From Micromonospora sp. FIMYZ51 (GTDB taxonomy: Bacteria > Actinomycetota > Actinomycetes > Mycobacteriales > Micromonosporaceae), in contig NZ_CP134706.1 in assembly GCF_038246755.1 (NCBI RefSeq), forward strand, positions 62,001-126,000: DNA of 64,000 nt, in the 5' to 3' direction. The notes beneath the pieces are model-generated. The model did no database searches. It had not been told where the DNA came from and worked only from the letters and a program-made list of their open reading frames with translations. How positions within the stretch are numbered: the stretch's first letter is position 1; every line of letters starts with the position of its first letter. Shown one piece after another: positions 35,523 to 42,754 of this stretch. Both the position numbers and the translations under genes were made by a program.

Positions 35523-36533
35523 CTACGCGCGGTACGTGTTCCAGGCGTTGATCATCCGGGTCGCCTGGCCCGGGGTGAACTGGTACATGCAGGAGTCGTA
35601 CGAGTAGTCCATGAAGTTGGTGATCGGGTCCAGGCCCGGTGCGGAGCAGGTGTCCCGACCGGTCGGGCAGCCGCTCGCCGGAGACGCCTCGGCCGGGGTG
35701 TCCGAGACCTGGTCGCCGCTGCCCGAGCAGCCGCCCTGGAAGGTGTGGTAGAGGTTCAGCCAGTGGCCGACCTCGTGGGTGCCGGTGTCACCCTGGTTGT
35801 AGTTGGTGGCGGTGCCACCGGGCAGCGACTCGCTCAGCACCACCACGCCGTCCATCACGTTGAGCGTGGTCTGCGGGAACGTCGCCCAGCCGAGCAGGTT
35901 GTTGCTCAGCGCACCAAGGTAGATGTTGAGCGTGCCCTTCGTGCCCTGGCGCAACTGGGTCTTCATCTGCCGCTCGGCCGTCGAGCCCTGCCGGATCGGG
36001 TACCACGACGAGTTGGTGACCCGGTTGATGCGCTGAAGCTGGAACGCGAACGCCGTGGCGGCACCACCGGTTGCCCCGCTGAACGCCTGGTTCAGCACAT
36101 TGATCTGCGAGTTGATCATCGAGTCGGGGATGTTCCCGCCGGCCCGGGTCGAGTCCCGCTGGATCACGTGCACCACGACCGGGATGGTGACCGACGCCGC
36201 CGCGGCCTGGGCGCTGAGCGTACGCTGCCCGACCCGCTTGGCCCGCTCCTGCAACAGGTCGGCGAACTCGGCCTCCCGCTGCTGAAGCTGGGCCATGGTC
36301 AGCTCGTTCGGGTCGTGCTTGGCTTCACCGCCCCGGACCCTGGCCAGGGCATCCGTGCCGTCTTCACAAACCTCGTCGGCATGCGCGGCAGCGGCATGGC
36401 CGGCGATCGTCGGACTGGCCGTCGTGGCGGCGGCCGGCAGCAGGCCGACCGAGGCGACGCCGAGCGCCAGCGCCAACGATGTCGATGCGATGCCGGCCAT
36501 CCGCCGGCGCAGCAGGACGGGACGTGGTCCCAT
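35523..36533 (-). CDS. Secreted M43 family zinc metalloprotease
   Basis: This 336-residue protein is a cytophagalysin/pappalysin-type (M43) protease. A signal peptide covers about residues 1-45 (MAGIASTSLALALGVASV, Ala-rich end), a propeptide follows, and the catalytic domain contains the zinc motif THEVGHWLNLYH with the third ligand in it, plus the Met-turn NFMDYSYDSC. Several cysteines (GGCSGSG, SGCPTGRDTC, DSCMY) probably form disulfides. ATG 36533 is preceded by AGAGG; the frame is open to 36701, but the chosen start gives a proper signal peptide. It is most likely an extracellular scavenging protease. Confidence 0.93.
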   Translation of the reverse strand: MGPRPVLLRRRMAGIASTSLALALGVASVGLLPAAATTASPTIAGHAAAAHADEVCEDGTDALARVRGGEAKHDPNELTMAQLQQREAEFADLLQERAKRVGQRTLSAQAAAASVTIPVVVHVIQRDSTRAGGNIPDSMINSQINVLNQAFSGATGGAATAFAFQLQRINRVTNSSWYPIRQGSTAERQMKTQLRQGTKGTLNIYLGALSNNLLGWATFPQTTLNVMDGVVVLSESLPGGTATNYNQGDTGTHEVGHWLNLYHTFQGGCSGSGDQVSDTPAEASPASGCPTGRDTCSAPGLDPITNFMDYSYDSCMYQFTPGQATRMINAWNTYRA

Positions 36534-36766
36534 GAGCCCACCTCTTTCTGGCGACGCGACCGGGGGTTGTGTCGCGTCGTGCGGAAAATGTGGGGCAGAC
36601 GTTACAACCCATCGACAGATTTGAGAATGCCTATCTGTTGCGTCCCGGCAACTTCTTCCTACCCGCCGCTTTTTCCGGCCACCGGTCGGCTCGTCGGTCA
36701 CGGCGGCCCGATGTGGCCGCCGGGTGTGCGGTCGGGGCCTGGGTGCGCCGGGGTGGATCGCTCAGG

Positions 36767-36772
36767 TAGAGT
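36767..36772 (+). promoter_or_regulatory. -10 box of tRNA-Gly
   Basis: TAGAGT lies ten bases before the first base of the tRNA. No -35 box stands out. Confidence 0.4.
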
Positions 36773-36782
36773 GATCCCGCCT

Positions 36783-36856
36783 GCGGGTGTAGTTCAATGG
36801 CAGAACATCAGCTTCCCAAGCTGACAGTGCGGGTTCGATTCCCGTCACCCGCTCCA
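36783..36856 (+). tRNA. tRNA-Gly (anticodon CCC)
   Basis: The acceptor stem GCGGGTG pairs with CACCCGC, the anticodon arm TCAGC-TTCCCAA-GCTGA carries CCC, and the T arm is GCGGG-TTCGATT-CCCGT. CCA is encoded at 36854-36856. Confidence 0.97.
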
Positions 36857-36861
36857 GGAGC

Positions 36862-36898
36862 AAAGCCCAGGTCAGGACATCCTCCCGACCTGGGCTTT
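36862..36898 (+). terminator. Intrinsic terminator of tRNA-Gly
   Basis: Perfect 12-base arms (36862-36873 and 36887-36898), the second ending in a T run, make a classical Rho-independent terminator six bases after the tRNA. Confidence 0.9.
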
Positions 36899-36912
36899 TT
36901 CATGCGCTCCGG

Positions 36913-37254
36913 TCAGTTTCTCGCCTCGTCGTGTCCGCAGCTGCCCGAGCCGGCCGCTGCGTCATCGGGCACCGGATCGACGACGGCCGCGAAGGTCTCG
37001 GCCAGACATTCGTAGTCGCGCATCAGGGGTCCGACCAGACGGGGATCGGGTTCCAGGGCATCGACGATGCCGCGAGCGAGATCCCGGATGCGGTCCGCCC
37101 GAGTAGGGCGACGGATGCGGGAGCGCCGCTCGAAGCTTCGCCAGCGGCGGAACGCCACCGTGGCGATCCGCTCGCGTTGCGCGGGGATGGGAAGCGGGCA
37201 TCCGGCCGCGTGCAGCCGCTCGAATGCCGCGATCACCCTGGCGTGGTCGTCCAC
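36913..37254 (-). CDS. Hypothetical protein
   Basis: I do not recognise a family. This 113-residue protein is rich in Arg and Ala and probably helical, with stretches such as RVIAAFERLHAAGCPLP and RIRDLARGIVDALEPDP, and has no membrane segment. The start is GTG 37254 after GGAG. It overlaps the end of the truncated aquaporin frame by 22 bases, which suggests that the two were brought together by a deletion. Confidence 0.5.
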   Translation of the reverse strand: MDDHARVIAAFERLHAAGCPLPIPAQRERIATVAFRRWRSFERRSRIRRPTRADRIRDLARGIVDALEPDPRLVGPLMRDYECLAETFAAVVDPVPDDAAAGSGSCGHDEARN

Positions 37255-37406
37255 TCCGCTCCTCCGAGGTGCGCTGCCCGGCTCGCGATCACGGTATATC
37301 GTGCCCCTCCGGTCTGCGGGGCATCGATCCGTTTCCCCGCGGCAGCAACCAGCAGTGCCGTACCGGCGAACTCGGCAAAGGCGCGCCGGGCGAGGGAGAG
37401 CTTCAC
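37233..37406 (-). pseudogene. Truncated aquaporin (MIP family) gene remnant
   Basis: The frame begins at GTG 37406, overlapping the arsR stop codon as GTGA, and encodes KLSLARRAFAEFAGTALLVA, the conserved start of actinobacterial aquaglyceroporins encoded in ars operons. After about 24 residues the similarity stops and unrelated sequence (GKRIDAPQTGGARYTVI) runs to a stop at 37233. About 90 percent of a normal channel is missing, so this is a 5' remnant left by a deletion. Confidence 0.65.
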
Positions 37407-37771
37407 GTAATGGTGGCGGTCGTGGCGGGCAGGTCGAGCAGCGCGCCGAGTTGACGGAACGCCTCCGGCCTGACCCGGTACCACACCCACGTGCCCCGCC
37501 GTTCGGAGTCGACCAGGCCAGCCTCGCGCAGCACCTTGAGGTGGTGGGAGATGGTCGGGCCGGACAGCTCGAACGCCGGGGTCAGGTCACACACGCACAT
37601 CTCCGGCACCGACGCGATCATCGACATCAACCGCAGTCGGACCGGGTCGCCGAGAGCCTTGAACATCGGGGCGACCACCGCCGCCTGCTCGGCATCCATC
37701 GGGCGGACCGCCAGCGGGGCACAGCAGGCCACCGCTTCAAGGTCCACGACCGGCACAGTCTGCTTCGGCAT
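37403..37771 (-). CDS. arsR: ArsR family arsenical-responsive repressor
   Basis: This 122-residue winged-helix repressor has the ArsR build: DPVRLRLMSMIASVPEMCVCDLT carries the cysteine pair C-V-C-D-L that binds As(III) in the alpha-3 helix, followed by the recognition helix ISHHLKVLREAGLV and the wing GTWVWYRV. Two further cysteines lie near the N-terminus (VACCAPL). It is divergent from arsI with about 100 bases between starts. The usual downstream aquaporin gene is reduced to its first codons. Confidence 0.93.
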   Translation of the reverse strand: MPKQTVPVVDLEAVACCAPLAVRPMDAEQAAVVAPMFKALGDPVRLRLMSMIASVPEMCVCDLTPAFELSGPTISHHLKVLREAGLVDSERRGTWVWYRVRPEAFRQLGALLDLPATTATIT

Positions 37772-37773
37772 TC

Positions 37774-37836
37774 GTCTAGCTTGACAGGCATCGAAACAGG
37801 GTGCAACAGTGGATCTGCTTCGAAAAATATCTAGAC
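37774..37836. promoter_or_regulatory. Divergent arsR-arsI control region
   Basis: This stretch holds GTCTAG and CTAGAC as an outer inverted repeat (37774-37779, 37831-37836), a TTGACA hexamer on the plus strand (37781-37786) and two TCGAAA motifs, one within the palindrome TTCGAA (37819-37824). ArsR would be expected to bind here; the exact half-sites are uncertain. Confidence 0.45.
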
Positions 37837-37869
37837 AAGCCCGGGTTTCTACCTTGCAGGAGGCATCTC

Positions 37870-38337
37870 ATGTCCCGTGTCCAGCTCGCCCTGCGTGTGT
37901 CCGACCTCGAAGGCTCGGTCGCCTTCTACTCGAAACTGTTCGGCGTCGAGCCAGCCAAGCGCCGGCCCGGCTACGCCAACTTCGCCGTCGAGAACCCGCC
38001 CCTGAAGCTCGTACTGCTGAAGGGAGCGGCCGACCAGCCCACCGTCATGGACCATCTGGGCGTAGAGGTGTCCAGCACCGACGACGTCAACGCCGCCACC
38101 AAGCGCCTCACCGAATCCGGCCTCATCACGCTTGAGGAGAACGACACCGAGTGCTGCTACGCCCTCCAGGACAAGGTCTGGGTACGCGGCCCCGGCAACG
38201 AGCCGTGGGAGGTCTACACCGTCAAGGCCGACGCCAACGTCCTCAACATGGGCGGCGACGGCGACGAGTGCCGCTGCGGCGAGGCGACCGACGCAGCGCA
38301 GGAGCCCGCCAGCAGCGGAGCCGCACGCTGCTGCTGA
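37870..38337 (+). CDS. arsI: ArsI/CadI family protein (C-As lyase-like dioxygenase)
   Basis: This 155-residue vicinal oxygen chelate protein matches the ArsI/CadI family: MSRVQLALRVSDLEGSVAFY at the start, GVEPAKRRPGYANFAVENPP, and the Cys pair in ECCYALQDKVWV that binds trivalent organoarsenicals. ArsI cleaves the C-As bond of methylarsenite with Fe(II) and oxygen; close relatives annotated CadI are induced by cadmium. The C-terminus adds a Cys-rich tail (ECRCGEATDA and a final CC) that may bind more metal. ATG 37870 follows AGGAGG at 37858-37863. Divergent arsR supports arsenic control. Confidence 0.9.
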   Translation: MSRVQLALRVSDLEGSVAFYSKLFGVEPAKRRPGYANFAVENPPLKLVLLKGAADQPTVMDHLGVEVSSTDDVNAATKRLTESGLITLEENDTECCYALQDKVWVRGPGNEPWEVYTVKADANVLNMGGDGDECRCGEATDAAQEPASSGAARCC

Positions 38338-38355
38338 CCGCCGCGATCCGCACGC

Positions 38356-38399
38356 TCAGATCCGGAGTCTGACAGCGCGGGTCGAGACCCGCACCCGCT
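38356..38399 (+). other. Degenerate tRNA 3' half, related to tRNA-Gly
   Basis: From the anticodon arm to the acceptor end this segment resembles the tRNA-Gly at 36783. CTGACAG and GCGGGT are shared in order, and ACCCGCT ends both. The arm TCAGA-TCCGGAG-TCTGA still pairs, but the T loop has lost a base and no 5' half is found upstream. It could be an attachment-site scar or a tRNA pseudogene. Confidence 0.5.
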
Positions 38400-38408
38400 T
38401 CCGGCGTG

Positions 38409-38442
38409 GGCCCCAGCTCAGGAGTTGTTCCTGGCTGGGGCC
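38409..38442 (+). terminator. Hairpin after the tRNA-like remnant
   Basis: GGCCCCAGC (38409-38417) pairs with GCTGGGGCC (38434-38442), and an inner CAGGA/TCCTG pair extends the stem. It probably ends arsI transcription. The rest of the gap 38338-38536 shows no gene. Confidence 0.7.
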
Positions 38443-38536
38443 TTACCGTTGCCCTCGCGGGGCCACAGTTGGCCAGCGCCGCTCAAGGGTCGGCAGCCGG
38501 GTGACGCTCGTGGTCCGTTGCGTCAGCCGTGCGGTC

Positions 38537-39004
38537 TCATCGTGCTGCGTTGGTGCGGGCGAGGGAGCACAGTAGTCGGTAGGCGAGGTCCACTGCCTGC
38601 TGTTCCTGCTTCCGTGAGCCCCAGAGCCGGTTGATTGTGGCAATCTCGGTGCGGACATCGACCAAGCGGTTGTGGCGGGTCTTCGCGCAGTATGCGGTGT
38701 TGACCTTTCGTGATTCGTCGTTGATCCGGCGCGCCTCCGCCAGGCCAAGTTGGCAGAGACCGGTAATCGCCATGCCCTCGATCTCGGCGACCGTCAGGGC
38801 GGCGGCGTTGGCGGGGAGACCGGCGGCATGGATGGCAACGGCAACCTGGCCGTTCGACAGCCCTCCCAGCAGAAACCTGGTGGGCGATTGCCCAGTGGCA
38901 GCCGGCGCAACGAGTCGGGCCGGGGCGTCGAGGCTCGGCGCGCAGGTGGCCCCGGTAGCGACGGGACCGGGTGGCGCAGGGGGAACGGTAGGCTGGACCA
39001 GCAT
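38537..39004 (-). CDS. Hypothetical protein, divergent from the HTH-sensor gene
   Basis: I do not recognise a family. This 155-residue protein starts at ATG 39004 after AAAGGAAA; the frame is open to 39130. The first ~45 residues are Pro/Ala-rich, and the rest looks helical: NAAALTVAEIEGMAITGLC, LGLAEARRINDESRKV, then a C-terminal part with Arg/Lys patches. No membrane segment is present. Position next to an uncharacterised regulator/phosphatase pair suggests that it may belong to the same unit. Confidence 0.65.
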   Translation of the reverse strand: MLVQPTVPPAPPGPVATGATCAPSLDAPARLVAPAATGQSPTRFLLGGLSNGQVAVAIHAAGLPANAAALTVAEIEGMAITGLCQLGLAEARRINDESRKVNTAYCAKTRHNRLVDVRTEIATINRLWGSRKQEQQAVDLAYRLLCSLARTNAAR

Positions 39005-39168
39005 CGTGTTTCCTTTCGCAGGGGGCGATGCGTCTGGCCTCGACGGGCCGCAATCCCGTCGGGGCCTTTTCGTTGCGCTCCCAATATCCGTGCGAGGAGG
39101 GGCGCATCGATCGGTGACAAGGCTAGGCAAGCCCCATTGCCCCGGTCAATCCCTCATGCGATAGTGCG

Positions 39169-40041
39169 ATGGTGTTCGGCGTAAGCGATGTGGAGGACAC
39201 GGTGATCAGCCCCGACGCGCTTGCTGAGATCCAGGATCCGGGAGAGCGGGCACGCAAGGCGGGTCGCGCGATTGATGACCATCAGGCGGTGGTGAACGAG
39301 CTGTCCCGGTTGCGGCGCGAGGCGCTGGACGAGATGGTGTCCCAGGGCATGACGCAGGCACAAATCGCTCAGGTGGTCGGCATGACCCGTGCCCGGGTTG
39401 GTCAGCTGCTGTCCTCCGGTCCGCGACCCGAGCGGGCGATGCTCGGAACCGGCCCGCTCACGGTTGCCGTCGGCGGCAAGTTCGAAGCGGGCAAGAAGGA
39501 GCCGTACGCGGTGCTCTCGGCCGAGATGCTGGCCGCGTACGAGAAGCTGGCCCGCCTCGCCCGAGGGCTCGGTCTGAACACTGAGTACGAGGTGGTGCCA
39601 CCACCCGGGATGGTCGACCTGAACCGGACCAACCTGATCGTGATGGGCAGTCCCCGAATCCTGCCGTTCGTCGGGCAGGTACTCGGCGCTGACCCGAATC
39701 TGGGCTTCGGCAAGAGCGACGACGGCTTGTACCTGGTGAACCACCAGACCGGCGAGGAGTTCAGGTCCCCGTCAGACAGCGGTCGGTCCGTCGACTACGG
39801 GTACATCGGCCGGCTGCCCCGCCCCGATGGGCGCGGCAGTTTTCTCTACCTTGCGGGCATCCACGCCATGGGCACGCTCGGCACCGCGCACTACCTCGAA
39901 GACCACCTCGACGAGTTGTACCGCGAGGTGAAGCACCGGCGGTTCTCCCTGCTGGTGGCCTGCACCTACGATCCGGCGAAGCGCACCGTGCTGAAGGTCG
40001 ACGCGCTCACCCAGGTCTACCGCAGCGAGGGCGTGGTCTGA
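39169..40041 (+). CDS. Helix-turn-helix protein with unknown C-terminal sensor-like domain
   Basis: This 290-residue protein has a helix-turn-helix resembling sigma-factor region 4 (MTQAQIAQVVGMTRARVGQLL, about residues 60-80) preceded by an Arg/Glu-rich helix. The C-terminal ~190 residues form a separate domain with LIVMGSPRILPFVGQVLG, then DYGYIGRLPRP, then LYLAGIHAMGTLGTAHYLEDHL. I have seen similar GSP/DYG/GT-A patterns behind HTH domains in other actinobacteria but know no assigned function. The ATG start at 39169 is likely; GTG 39201 is possible. The stop overlaps the start of the PP2C-like gene (TGATG), so they are coupled. Confidence 0.75.
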   Translation: MVFGVSDVEDTVISPDALAEIQDPGERARKAGRAIDDHQAVVNELSRLRREALDEMVSQGMTQAQIAQVVGMTRARVGQLLSSGPRPERAMLGTGPLTVAVGGKFEAGKKEPYAVLSAEMLAAYEKLARLARGLGLNTEYEVVPPPGMVDLNRTNLIVMGSPRILPFVGQVLGADPNLGFGKSDDGLYLVNHQTGEEFRSPSDSGRSVDYGYIGRLPRPDGRGSFLYLAGIHAMGTLGTAHYLEDHLDELYREVKHRRFSLLVACTYDPAKRTVLKVDALTQVYRSEGVV

Positions 40042-40847
40042 TGCGGGTGGCAACCGCCTCCGAGGCGGGCAACCCGAAGTCGCCAAACGAGGACTGGGCC
40101 CTGGCCAGCGAGAACCTGATCGTGGTCCTCGACGGCGCGACGGCCCGGATGGGCACCGGTTGTGTGCACGGCATCGCCTGGTACGCCGCCAAGCTCGGTT
40201 CGGCCCTCGCCGGCCTGGCCACCGACCGTGACTCGGGACTTGTGCATGCCTTGACGTACGGCATCCGGTCCACCGCCGACCTGCACCGTGACACCTGCGA
40301 CCTGAGCCACCCGGGCACGCCATCGGCAGCCGCAGCGATGCTGCGGCTCAAGGACGCCTCGTTGGAGTATCTGGTACTCGGTGACGTCACCGTGCTCATC
40401 GACACCGCCGACGGCATCCAGGTCATCACCGACGACCGGGTGGACAAGACCGCCCGCGCCGAACGCGACGAGGCCGACCGTTACCCGTTCGGCTCAGCCG
40501 AGAAGCAGGCCGCCCTCCTGCGGATGAAACACGCCGAACTGGCCGCCCGCAACCAGCCCGGCGGTTACTGGGTGGCCGCCGCCGATTCGTCCGCCGCCCA
40601 GCACGCCATCACCGGAAAAGTCCCGCTGGACGCCGTCCGGCGGGTCGCGGTGCTGACGGACGGAGCCGCCCGCCTGGTGGCCCTGTTCGGACTGCTCGAC
40701 TGGGCCGACGTGCTCAACGTCCTGGAGCAGCACGGCCCGACCGAACTCATCCACCGAGTCCGCGCCATCGAGACCGCCGACCCGTCCGGCATGAGGTGGC
40801 CACGCAACAAGACAAGCGACGACGCCACCGCCGTCTACGCCACCTGA
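40041..40847 (+). CDS. PP2C-like protein phosphatase family protein
   Basis: This 268-residue protein keeps the PP2C motif order in weakened form: KSPNEDWAL for the first metal aspartate, LDGATARMGTGC in place of DGMGG, YLVLGDVTVLIDT in place of GDSR, LTDGAARLVALFG in place of the SDG motif, and TSDDATAVYAT for the terminal DN. It could be a distant phosphatase or a regulatory pseudo-enzyme. It has no membrane segment. Its ATG shares one base with the stop of the HTH-sensor gene, so the two are made together. Confidence 0.75.
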   Translation: MRVATASEAGNPKSPNEDWALASENLIVVLDGATARMGTGCVHGIAWYAAKLGSALAGLATDRDSGLVHALTYGIRSTADLHRDTCDLSHPGTPSAAAAMLRLKDASLEYLVLGDVTVLIDTADGIQVITDDRVDKTARAERDEADRYPFGSAEKQAALLRMKHAELAARNQPGGYWVAAADSSAAQHAITGKVPLDAVRRVAVLTDGAARLVALFGLLDWADVLNVLEQHGPTELIHRVRAIETADPSGMRWPRNKTSDDATAVYAT

Positions 40848-40944
40848 CCAGACGGGCCGACGGTGAGAATCTCGGTGACCTGGCGTAGCGCGGGCCGGAG
40901 GCGGGCTTCATCATCGATAGGCTCACGGCCGAGGAGGGCGAGTA

Positions 40945-41265
40945 GTGACCGACGTAGTCGAAGTGATCATCACCGGCCCGGATGCGGAGTGGCTTGCCGC
41001 GTTCACCCGCCGTCTGGTCGACGACCGCCTGGCCGCCTGCGGGCACAACCTTGCCCCGATCCGGTCCATCTACCGCTGGGAGGGCAGTGTGCACGACGAC
41101 CCGGAGGCTCGGGTGGCACTACACACCCGGGCGAGCCTGGTCGAGCGCATCACCGCCCGCGCCAACCAGGAGCATCCGTACGAGGTGCCCTGTGTCCTCG
41201 CCCTGCCGGTGACGGGCGGTAACCCTGCCTACCTGCAATGGGTCCTGGACGAGACCAGGGCGTAG
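40945..41265 (+). CDS. cutA: CutA1 divalent ion tolerance protein
   Basis: This 106-residue protein matches CutA1, a small trimeric ferredoxin-like protein tied to copper and other divalent cation tolerance. Conserved parts are the C-terminal HPYEVPCVLALPVTGGNPAYLQWV and the central RWEGSVHDDPEARVALHTR. GTG 40945 has GAGGAGG seven bases upstream. Confidence 0.92.
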   Translation: MTDVVEVIITGPDAEWLAAFTRRLVDDRLAACGHNLAPIRSIYRWEGSVHDDPEARVALHTRASLVERITARANQEHPYEVPCVLALPVTGGNPAYLQWVLDETRA

Positions 41266-41366
41266 TTCCTGCGGTGCCCCGTCGACACCGGCACGCCGCA
41301 GATTCGCGGCCGACGAAACAGTAGGGGCGTCGCCGGACAGGTAGAGGGTGTGCGGAAACTGGAGCC

Positions 41367-41650
41367 GGATCTTACCTCTCCGACTCCACGAACGCCCGGC
41401 TCGATACCGCCCTGCGGTCCCTCGACGCCGCCGGCACGATGACCACCGAGCAGCGGCAGCAAGCGGCGGCCACGCTGGACCGGATCGTGGCGATCACGCC
41501 AGCCGCGGAATCCGACCGGCCAGCAGCACCGGTACGACGTTCCGGGCGTCGACTGCTTCTCGTCTCCGGGGCCAGCTGGACCTGGAGCCGACGTGACGCT
41601 GGCCGACGGCACCGTCGTCCACGACGCCCAGCCCAGTCGCCCGTCCTGAC
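41367..41650 (+). pseudogene. Decayed transmembrane-protein gene (possibly CU044_5270-like)
   Basis: In the gap 41266-41701 one frame reads ARLDTALRSLDAAGTMTTEQ, then RLLLVSGA, an Arg-rich stretch leading into a truncated hydrophobic segment as in CU044_5270-type membrane proteins. Coding sense is then lost; another frame carries GADVTLADGTVVHDAQPS up to a stop at 41650. No good start codon is present upstream. This looks like a 5' and a 3' remnant joined by an internal deletion. The family assignment is tentative. Confidence 0.4.
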
Positions 41651-41701
41651 GACCGGGCCTGCCGAGGGTGGCACCGGCGAGTTCGTCGTACGCTGGTGAT
41701 C

Positions 41702-42598
41702 ATGCGGATTGGCATCGTGATCCTGCCGGACCAGCGCTGGTCGGTGGCCCGGCGCCGCTGGCAGCAGGCCGACGAGTGGGGCTTCGACCACGCCTGGACG
41801 TACGACCATTTGGGCTGGCGTGACCTGGTGGACGGGCCGTGGTTCGATTCCATGGCCACCCTGACCGCCGCCGCTACGGTGACCCACCGGATCCGGCTCG
41901 GCCCGCTTGTCGCGTCGCCGAACTTCCGGCATCCGGCCGCCTTCGCCCGGCAGGTGACCGCGCTCGACGACATCTCCGGCGGACGTACGCTGCTCGGCCT
42001 CGGCGCGGGCGGCATCGGGTTCGACGCGGCGGTGCTCGGCGGCGAAACGCTGCCGCCCCGGCAGCGGGTGGACCGGTTCGCCGAGTTCGCCGAGTTGCTG
42101 GACACGATTCTGCGGGAAGACGGCACGACGTGGCGGGGCGACTGGTTCGCGACGGTGAACGCGCGGAACAACCCCGGGTGCGTACAGGATCCTCGGGTGC
42201 CGTTCGTGATGGCGGCCAACGGCCCGCGCTCGATGCGGCTGGCGGTCCGGTTCGGGCAGGGGTGGGTGACCTACGGTCCCGTGGTGGACGACCTGGACGA
42301 CCTGGACGACCTGGACGGCTGGTGGGCCGGGGTCGCCGAGTTGGCGCAGCGGATGGACTCGACGCTGGCCGCCGCCGGACGTGACCCGGCGAGCCTGGAC
42401 CGCTACCTCTCGTTGGACGGTGCGCCCGTCTTCTCGCTCAGCAGCGCCCAGTTCTTCGCTGACCAGGTCGGTCGCGCGGCCGATCTGGGCTTCACCGACG
42501 TGATCACGCACTGGCCCCGGGAGAGCAGTTGGTACGCCGGTGACGAGGCGGTACTGGCGGATGTCGCCACCCGCCTGCTGCCCGGCCTGCGTGGCTGA
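41702..42598 (+). CDS. LLM class flavin-dependent oxidoreductase
   Basis: This 298-residue protein has the luciferase-like TIM barrel: MRIGIVILPDQRW at strand 1, GFDHAWTYDHLGW, IRLGPLVASPNFRHPA and LGLGAGGIGFDAAVLG. Such enzymes use FMN or F420 to oxidise or reduce small molecules; the substrate cannot be read. A run of three in-frame DDL repeats (VDDLDDLDDLDG near residue 200) comes from a short nine-base duplication. The ATG at 41702 lacks a strong binding site. Its 3' end seeds the tandem repeats that follow. Confidence 0.88.
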   Translation: MRIGIVILPDQRWSVARRRWQQADEWGFDHAWTYDHLGWRDLVDGPWFDSMATLTAAATVTHRIRLGPLVASPNFRHPAAFARQVTALDDISGGRTLLGLGAGGIGFDAAVLGGETLPPRQRVDRFAEFAELLDTILREDGTTWRGDWFATVNARNNPGCVQDPRVPFVMAANGPRSMRLAVRFGQGWVTYGPVVDDLDDLDDLDGWWAGVAELAQRMDSTLAAAGRDPASLDRYLSLDGAPVFSLSSAQFFADQVGRAADLGFTDVITHWPRESSWYAGDEAVLADVATRLLPGLRG

Positions 42599-42748
42599 GC
42601 CTGCACAACCCCTGGGCTGGGTGGCTGAGGCCGCGCATCTGCCTGGCCTGCGTGGTTGAGGCCGCGCATCTGCCTGGCCTGGGTGGCTGAGGCCGCGCAA
42701 CCCCTGGCCTGCGTGGTTGAGGCCGCGCAACCCCTGGCCTGCGTGGTT
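42597..42748. repeat. Five tandem copies of a 30-31-bp repeat, seeded by a gene 3' end
   Basis: Five units of the type GAGGCCGCGCAACCCCTGGC followed by CTGCGTGGTT occupy 42597-42748. Two variants alternate (AACCCC and ATCTGCC cores). The first unit begins in the stop codon of the LLM oxidoreductase, and each unit contains a copy of the gene's last bases (GGCCTGCGTGG[C/T]TGAG). The last two units are identical. Confidence 0.85.
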
Positions 42749-42754
42749 GAGTCC

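Noticed and set aside
38356..38399. The tRNA-like segment as a functional tRNA
   Set aside because: There is no 5' acceptor strand or D arm upstream, and the T loop is shortened.
42597..42748. The 30-31-bp repeats as a CRISPR array
   Set aside because: Units follow each other without unique spacers and contain gene-end sequence, so this is a plain tandem repeat.
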